NCBI RefSeq assembly: GCF_032854445.1
Contig: NC_088295.1
Coordinates: 7,254,501-7,318,500, forward strand
Origin: Liolophura sinensis
Taxonomy: Eukaryota > Mollusca > Polyplacophora > Chitonida > Chitonidae
Length of the DNA stretch: 64,000 bases
Direction of reading: 5' to 3'
In this document: piece after piece, positions 58,730 through 64,000 of the stretch
Layout of the letters: every line of letters begins with the position of its first letter
How positions within the stretch are numbered: position 1 is the first letter of the stretch
Made by a program: the position numbers and the translations under genes
The notes under the pieces: model-generated
Database searches by the model: none
What the model saw: only the letters and a program-made list of their open reading frames with translations
What the model was told of the DNA's origin: nothing

Positions 58730-60710
58730 TTCTCTGATACACATCATCACCACGCGGGCAGCATGATATAACTAGCCTGATGTGTAAAAAGCACATTATT
58801 GACTAGAAAACGTGTACTACATGTGATCACCATGCGGACAGCATGAAATAACTAACCTTTTGTGTAAAAGACACATTATTCACTAGAAAACGTGTACTAC
58901 ATGTGACCACCATGCGGACAGCATGATGTAACTAGCCTTTTGTTTAAAAAGCACATGGTCACCATACGGACAGCATGATGTAACTAGCCTGTTGTGTAAA
59001 AAGCACATTATTCACTAGAAAACGTGTACTACGTGTGATCACCATGCGGACAGCATGAAATAACTAACCTTTTGTGTAAAAGACACATTATTCACTAGAA
59101 AACGTGTACTACATGTGATCACCATGCGGACAGCATGATATAACTAACCTTTTGTGTAAAAAGCACATTATTCACTAGAAAAACGTGTACTACATGTGAT
59201 CACCATGCAGACAGCATGATATAACTGACCTTTTGTGTAAAAAGCACATTATTCACTAGAAAACGTGTACTTCATGTGATCACCATGCAGACAGCATGAT
59301 ATAACTGACCTTTTGTGTAAAAGACACATTATTCACTAGGAAACGTGTACTACATGTGATCACCATGCAGACAGCATGATATAACTAACCTTTTGTGTAA
59401 AAAGCACATTATTCACTAGAAAACGTGTACGACAGGTGATCATCATGCGGACAGCATGATGTAACTAGCCTGTTGTGTAAAAAGCACATGGTCACCATAC
59501 GGACAGCATGATGTAACTAACCTTTTGTGGAATAAAAACCACATTATTCACTGGAAAACGTGTACTACATGTGATCACCGTGCGGACAGCATGATGTAAC
59601 TAGCCTGTTGTGTAAAAAGCACCTTATTCACTAGAAAACGTGTACTACATGTGATCACCATGCAGACAGCATGAAATAACTAACCTTTTGTGTAAAAGAC
59701 ACATTATTCACTAGAAAACGTGTACTTCATGTGATCACCCTGCGGACAGCATGATGTAACTAGCCTGTTGTGTAAAAAGCACATGGTCACCATACGGACA
59801 GCATGATGTAACTAACCTTTTGTGGAATAAAAACCACATTATTCACTGGAAAACGTGTACTACATGTGATCACCGTGCGGACAGCATGATGTAACTAGCC
59901 TGTTGTGTAAAAAGCACCTTATTCACTAGAAAACGTGTACTACATGTGATCACCATGCAGACAGCATGAAATAACTAACCTTTTGTGTAAAAGACACATT
60001 ATTCACTAGAAAACGTGTACTTCATGTGATCACCCTGCGGACAGCATGATGTAACTAGCCTGTTGTGTAAAAAGCACATTATTCACTAGAAAACGTGTAC
60101 TACATGTGATCACCATGCGGACAGCATGATGTAACTAACCTTTTGTGGAAAAAAAAAACACATTATTCACTGGAAAACGTGTACTACATGTGATCACCCT
60201 GCGGACAGCATGATGTAACTAGCCTGTTGTGTAAAAAGCACATTATTCACTAGAAAACGTGTACTACATGTGATCACCATGCGGACAGCATGAAATAACT
60301 AACCTTTTGTGTAAAAGACACATTATTCACTAGAAAACGTGTACTTCATGTGATCACCCTGCGGACAGCATGATGTAACTAGCCTGTTGTGTAAAAAGCA
60401 CATTATTCACTAGAAAACGTGTACTACATGTGATCACCATGCGGACAGCATGAAATAACTAACCTTTTGTGTAAAAGACACATTATTCACTAGAAAACGT
60501 GTACTTCATGTGATCACCCTGCGGACAGCATGCTATAACTAGCCTGTTGTGTAAAAAGCACATTATTCACTAGAAAAACGTGTACTACATGTGATCACCA
60601 TGCAGACAGCATGATATAACTGACCTTTTGTGTAAAAAGCACATTATTCACCGGAAAACGTGTACTACATGTGATCACCACGCGGACAGCATGATGTAAC
60701 CTCCATGTGA
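58730..60710. repeat. ~80-bp satellite with higher-order structure
   Basis: About 24 copies of a unit with gtgatcaccatgcggacagc, atgatataactaaccttttg, tgtaaaaagcacattattca, ctagaaaacgtgtactacat. Two subtypes (ctaaccttttg/aaagaca and ctagcctgttg/aaagcaca) alternate, and a block including a truncated unit recurs at 295 bp (59531 and 59826). Confidence 0.96.
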
Positions 60711-62000
60711 CCCATTTTTTCTGGAACACGTTCAAAGAATGTTCAAAGAAAGCTAAATAAAGTTTTTTTATCAGGACTTGAATTACTGGAGCATTACGCA
60801 AATGATATCGTCAGACGCATATTTACAGGGTGTCTCATTTTTCTTAATTGTTTAATAAAAGTAGAAGATGTCAGATAACGAAACATAACAAGTCCTTTTT
60901 GTCATAAAGGTTATATATAATCTATCTATCGTTAAATGTAGCTGGCTAGACCAGCGGCAATGTAGACAAACTGTTTCAGGCTGTCTCATATGATGTTTCC
61001 TGAAGCGAGGAAGCTCGTTATATACTTTATTGAGTTAGGGCTTCATATATCACAACCAGCTTATACAGCTACATTTCCGATCATATGGCACTTTACTGCA
61101 CACGAATAAAAATTGGAACAATTTGCATTTCATCAAATCACAGGAAGGCATGCATGACCCCACTCTAGAGCACGATACATGTTTATACTGGGGACATCAA
61201 TGCAGCACAAACATTGCAATGACGTAACACAGCGCACGTAGAACACGTAACAGCCAATGCCATGCAACAGCTATCGCCGTGTAAAAAAACAAGCGGTAAC
61301 AGAATTTGCAATGTAACATATAATGACACGTAACATTAAACAACTTTTAAGAGTTAAAACCAAGTATATAGAATAAATATCGATGTGTACCAACCATATA
61401 ACAGTTAACGTTATGTAACATTTATCTCAAAATACAAAAGAACTAAGAAAGTATATGAGGCACGAAAATAGGACGGAATCTTGAAGGCACGTCAAATAAA
61501 ATAACACACAGAACACTGTAAATATATCTGTTTTCGTCTGTATTGTATTCACTTTCACAAACAGGAGCATCAGCACAAATTCTGTGGATAGTTTCCAAGG
61601 AATTAAGACTGTTAAAACAGTAGTGCCTACCCTAGATTGAGCTTGACCGGTTTCCAAGTGACAGTCCTTTTCTGTCAGTGGTACATAGTCGATTGCGAGT
61701 ACTGTAGCCAAAACTAGCCAGATCGATCAAAATGACTATTCAACTGATGTCTTATATACATACAGTTGTTCTAGGTTAATTTGAAATACGATCTTAAACC
61801 ATATTTTGGGTATTAGAAATTAAAATTGTGTCCACTTCATCAATGTTATTTTAAACGAAGCGTGTCCAAATTTCAACTTCCAGCACCAAAAACTTAGCAT
61901 CGTAAAGAGTTTTTAAATTTTGTCTGAAGTCAGAAATAGCTTTGTGAAATCGGCCCTAGACAACGTCATAAAACAGTTATTAACGTTAATATCGGCAATT
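60711..62000. other. Intergenic DNA, no gene seen
   Basis: AT-rich; a 94-codon minus-strand frame (61427-61711) has no recognisable motif. Confidence 0.5.
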
Positions 62001-62150
62001 GTTAACGTCATGTAACAGGTAACGTCATGTAACAGGTAACGTCATGTAACAGATATGTAACAGGTAACGTCAAGTAACAGATAACGTCATGTAACAGATA
62101 ACGTAATGTAACAGGTAACATCATGTAAGAGAAAACGTCATGTTACATTT
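62001..62150. repeat. ~17-bp minisatellite
   Basis: About eight copies of aacgtcatgtaacaggt with small changes. Confidence 0.92.
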
Positions 62151-63149
62151 GAGGTCATTTTCACCGCAATATGTGCATGCCAGTCAAACAGCACTAGTGA
62201 CATGAATTTTATCCAAACACGTAATATTAAGAAAAAGAAGATTTTTAGCATTCTATCAGTTTTATTAATAAGTTTACTGAAAAAAGTTACAACCGCATTG
62301 GCCTATCGGTTTACTTTCACTACAGTCGACTTATTCTGTGAAAGAAAAAGCTGAAAGCATTATTTTCTTAACGATATTATTTTAATCAGAGACAAAAAAG
62401 AAATGCAATGCTGACAAATATGTTCTAGGTGACATGGAGAGTATAACATATGAAGCAGTATTGTCACGTGATTGTAATTATAATATATCTTAAACAAACA
62501 CACTGTTTATGATCGACAAACAAACTTTATCACACAGGTTGGAGCTGCCATGTGGGATGTTGCTGAAATCTTGTTGCCTTTGGAACCTTAGTTTTTATTT
62601 TCATGCATGCATGTGGATACATCAGGTGAGACAATTATACAACGTTGCTTTGATTGCAAGGGATAACAGGTCTCAGGTGTATACAAGCAGCCCCACCAGT
62701 GTTATTAGGTACTAGTCAGGCTTACATCTGCTGGGCATGGACCTCCTGGGTCAAGATGAGATGTTGTGCTTATGAGCTATCACAGTATGTGCGGGTAGGG
62801 CAATTAATTCCGAGAACAGCACGCAGGTTACGTTATAAGAGCTGATTTCTTGTAAAGCATTTTATCTGCAAGCAGTTAGCGATTCAGTTTTTCGTTTACC
62901 CCCTTGGCTAATCCGACTTTGCCATCGGCATACGAATGTAATACCTTCTCATCATTAATAAGCCTTTCAATTAAAATAAATAATCTGATTTTATTGGCCA
63001 CTCTCTGAGTATATTTTATAAACTGTAATTCGTGTCCAGGTAACCATTCAAACTACGTGCCCGAAAGCCTATTAGAAATATCCAAATCTCACGAACAATG
63101 TGGCTTAAAGAATAGTTTTGGGCATAAAAGGGCGAATAAAATTGAAACA
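62151..63149. other. Intergenic DNA, no gene seen
   Basis: No supported gene; frames at 62509-62845 lack motifs. Confidence 0.5.
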
Positions 63150-63770
63150 TCCTGACCACTGTCCTCAGTTATCACATCCTGGTTACTGTCCTCTGTCATC
63201 TAATTCTGGCCACTGTTCTCAGTCATCATGGCCTGGCCACTGTCCTGTCCTCAGTTATCACATCCTGGTTACTGTCCTCAGTTATCACATCCTGGTTACT
63301 GTCCTCTGTCATCTAATTCTGGCCACTGTTCTCAGTCATCATGGCCTGGCCACTGTCCTGTCCTCAGTTATCACATCCTGGTTACTGTCCTCAGTTATCA
63401 CATCCTGGTTACTGTCCTCTGTCATCTAATTCTGGCCACTGTTCTCAGTCATCATGGCCTGGCCACTGTCCTGTCCTCAGTTATCACATCCTGGTTACTG
63501 TCCTCAGTTATCACATCCTGGCCACTGTCCTCTGTCATCTAATTCTGGCCACTGTCCTGTCCTCAGTTATCACATCCTGGTTACTGTCCTCAGTCATCAC
63601 ATCCTGGTAACTGTCTTCATTCATCACATCCTGACCTATGCCCTCCGTTATCACACTCTGATCACTGTCTACAGTCATCACATCTTTAATACTGTCCTCA
63701 GTCATCATATCTTGACCACTGTCATCCGTCTTCATACTCTGACTACTGTCTTCAGTCATCAAACCTTGAA
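63150..63770. repeat. ~27-bp array with a 113-bp higher-order unit
   Basis: Basic units (tcctcagttatcacatcctg, gttactg) group into a 113-bp block repeated nearly perfectly from about 63115 to 63540, followed by decayed single units. Confidence 0.95.
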
Positions 63771-63777
63771 TCCTACC

Positions 63778-63981
63778 GGGCCTCCGTGGCTCAGTCGGTT
63801 AGCGCGCTAGCGCAGCGTAATGACCCAGAAACCTCTCACCAATGCGGTCGCTGTGAGTTCAAGTCCAGTTCATGCTGGCTCCCTCTCCGGCCGTAAGTGG
63901 AAAGGTCTGCCAGCAACCTGCGGACCGGCTGTGCCCGGTTTCCACCCACCATAATGCTGGCCGCCGTCGTATAAGTAAATT
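63778..63981 (+). mobile_element. tRNA-derived SINE with intact head
   Basis: Starts gggcctccgtggctcagtcg-gttagcgcgc (A-box-like), B-box-like gtgagttcaagtccag, then body ccataatgctggccgccgtc; the tail after gtataagtaaa is lost. It directly abuts the minisatellite. Confidence 0.9.
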
Positions 63982-64000
63982 GAACCCTACCCTCCGTTCT

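Noticed and set aside
63118-63810. Four staggered ~100-codon frames (MAWPLSCPQLS...)
   Set aside because: The 113-bp higher-order repeat shifts frame each block; not a gene family.
63778-63860. Possible functional tRNA gene
   Set aside because: A- and B-box-like sequence is present, but it continues into the SINE body shared with at least ten other copies.

Overview
This is eukaryotic nuclear DNA: an intron-rich, repeat-dense animal genome. Gene structure (GT/AG introns of 0.1-5.6 kb), a tRNA-headed SINE family with an ATTT-rich end, and the makeup of the encoded proteins point to a lophotrochozoan invertebrate, most likely a mollusc. That placement is an inference; no species marker is present.

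Two protein-coding genes are well supported and lie tail to tail. (1) On the plus strand, 13857-40756 holds an apparently complete NMDA-type ionotropic glutamate receptor subunit of the GluN2 class. It runs from signal peptide through amino-terminal domain, S1, M1, M2 pore loop, M3 (SYTANLAAF), S2 and M4 to a short C-tail ending in ETVL. I could place 16 constitutive-type exons with matching splice phases, giving about 1057 residues. Three features look like built-in diversity: a duplicated M1 exon (32755-32877 versus 33706-33831, same phases, 17 of 41 residues identical), a 24-nt in-frame candidate microexon just after it (34305-34328), and a 39-bp tandem duplication of the exon-14 splice acceptor that offers a 13-residue in-frame insertion. 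Exon 2 needs one extra base to be read through, which is either an assembly or allele error or a non-obvious splice choice. (2) On the minus strand, 55910-49323 encodes a two-exon rhodopsin-class peptide GPCR of about 403 residues, split by a 5.4-kb intron before TM6.

Layout: 1-13.8 kb is intergenic, with a 40-bp satellite, SINE pieces, a TA microsatellite and 24/27-bp minisatellites. 13.9-40.8 kb is the GluN2 gene, nearly every long intron of which carries its own unrelated minisatellite. 40.8-49.3 kb is intergenic, with a 43-bp array, a second tRNA-like element with a 55-bp duplication, and a 27-bp-stem hairpin. 49.3-55.9 kb is the GPCR, whose intron holds a ~37-bp array of about 2.7 kb. 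56-64 kb is intergenic, with an ~80-bp satellite showing higher-order structure, a 17-bp array, a 113-bp higher-order array and a full-length SINE copy at the end.

No rRNA, CRISPR, operon or bacterial feature is present. The two genes are both of neuronal signalling type, but nothing in the sequence shows that they work together.
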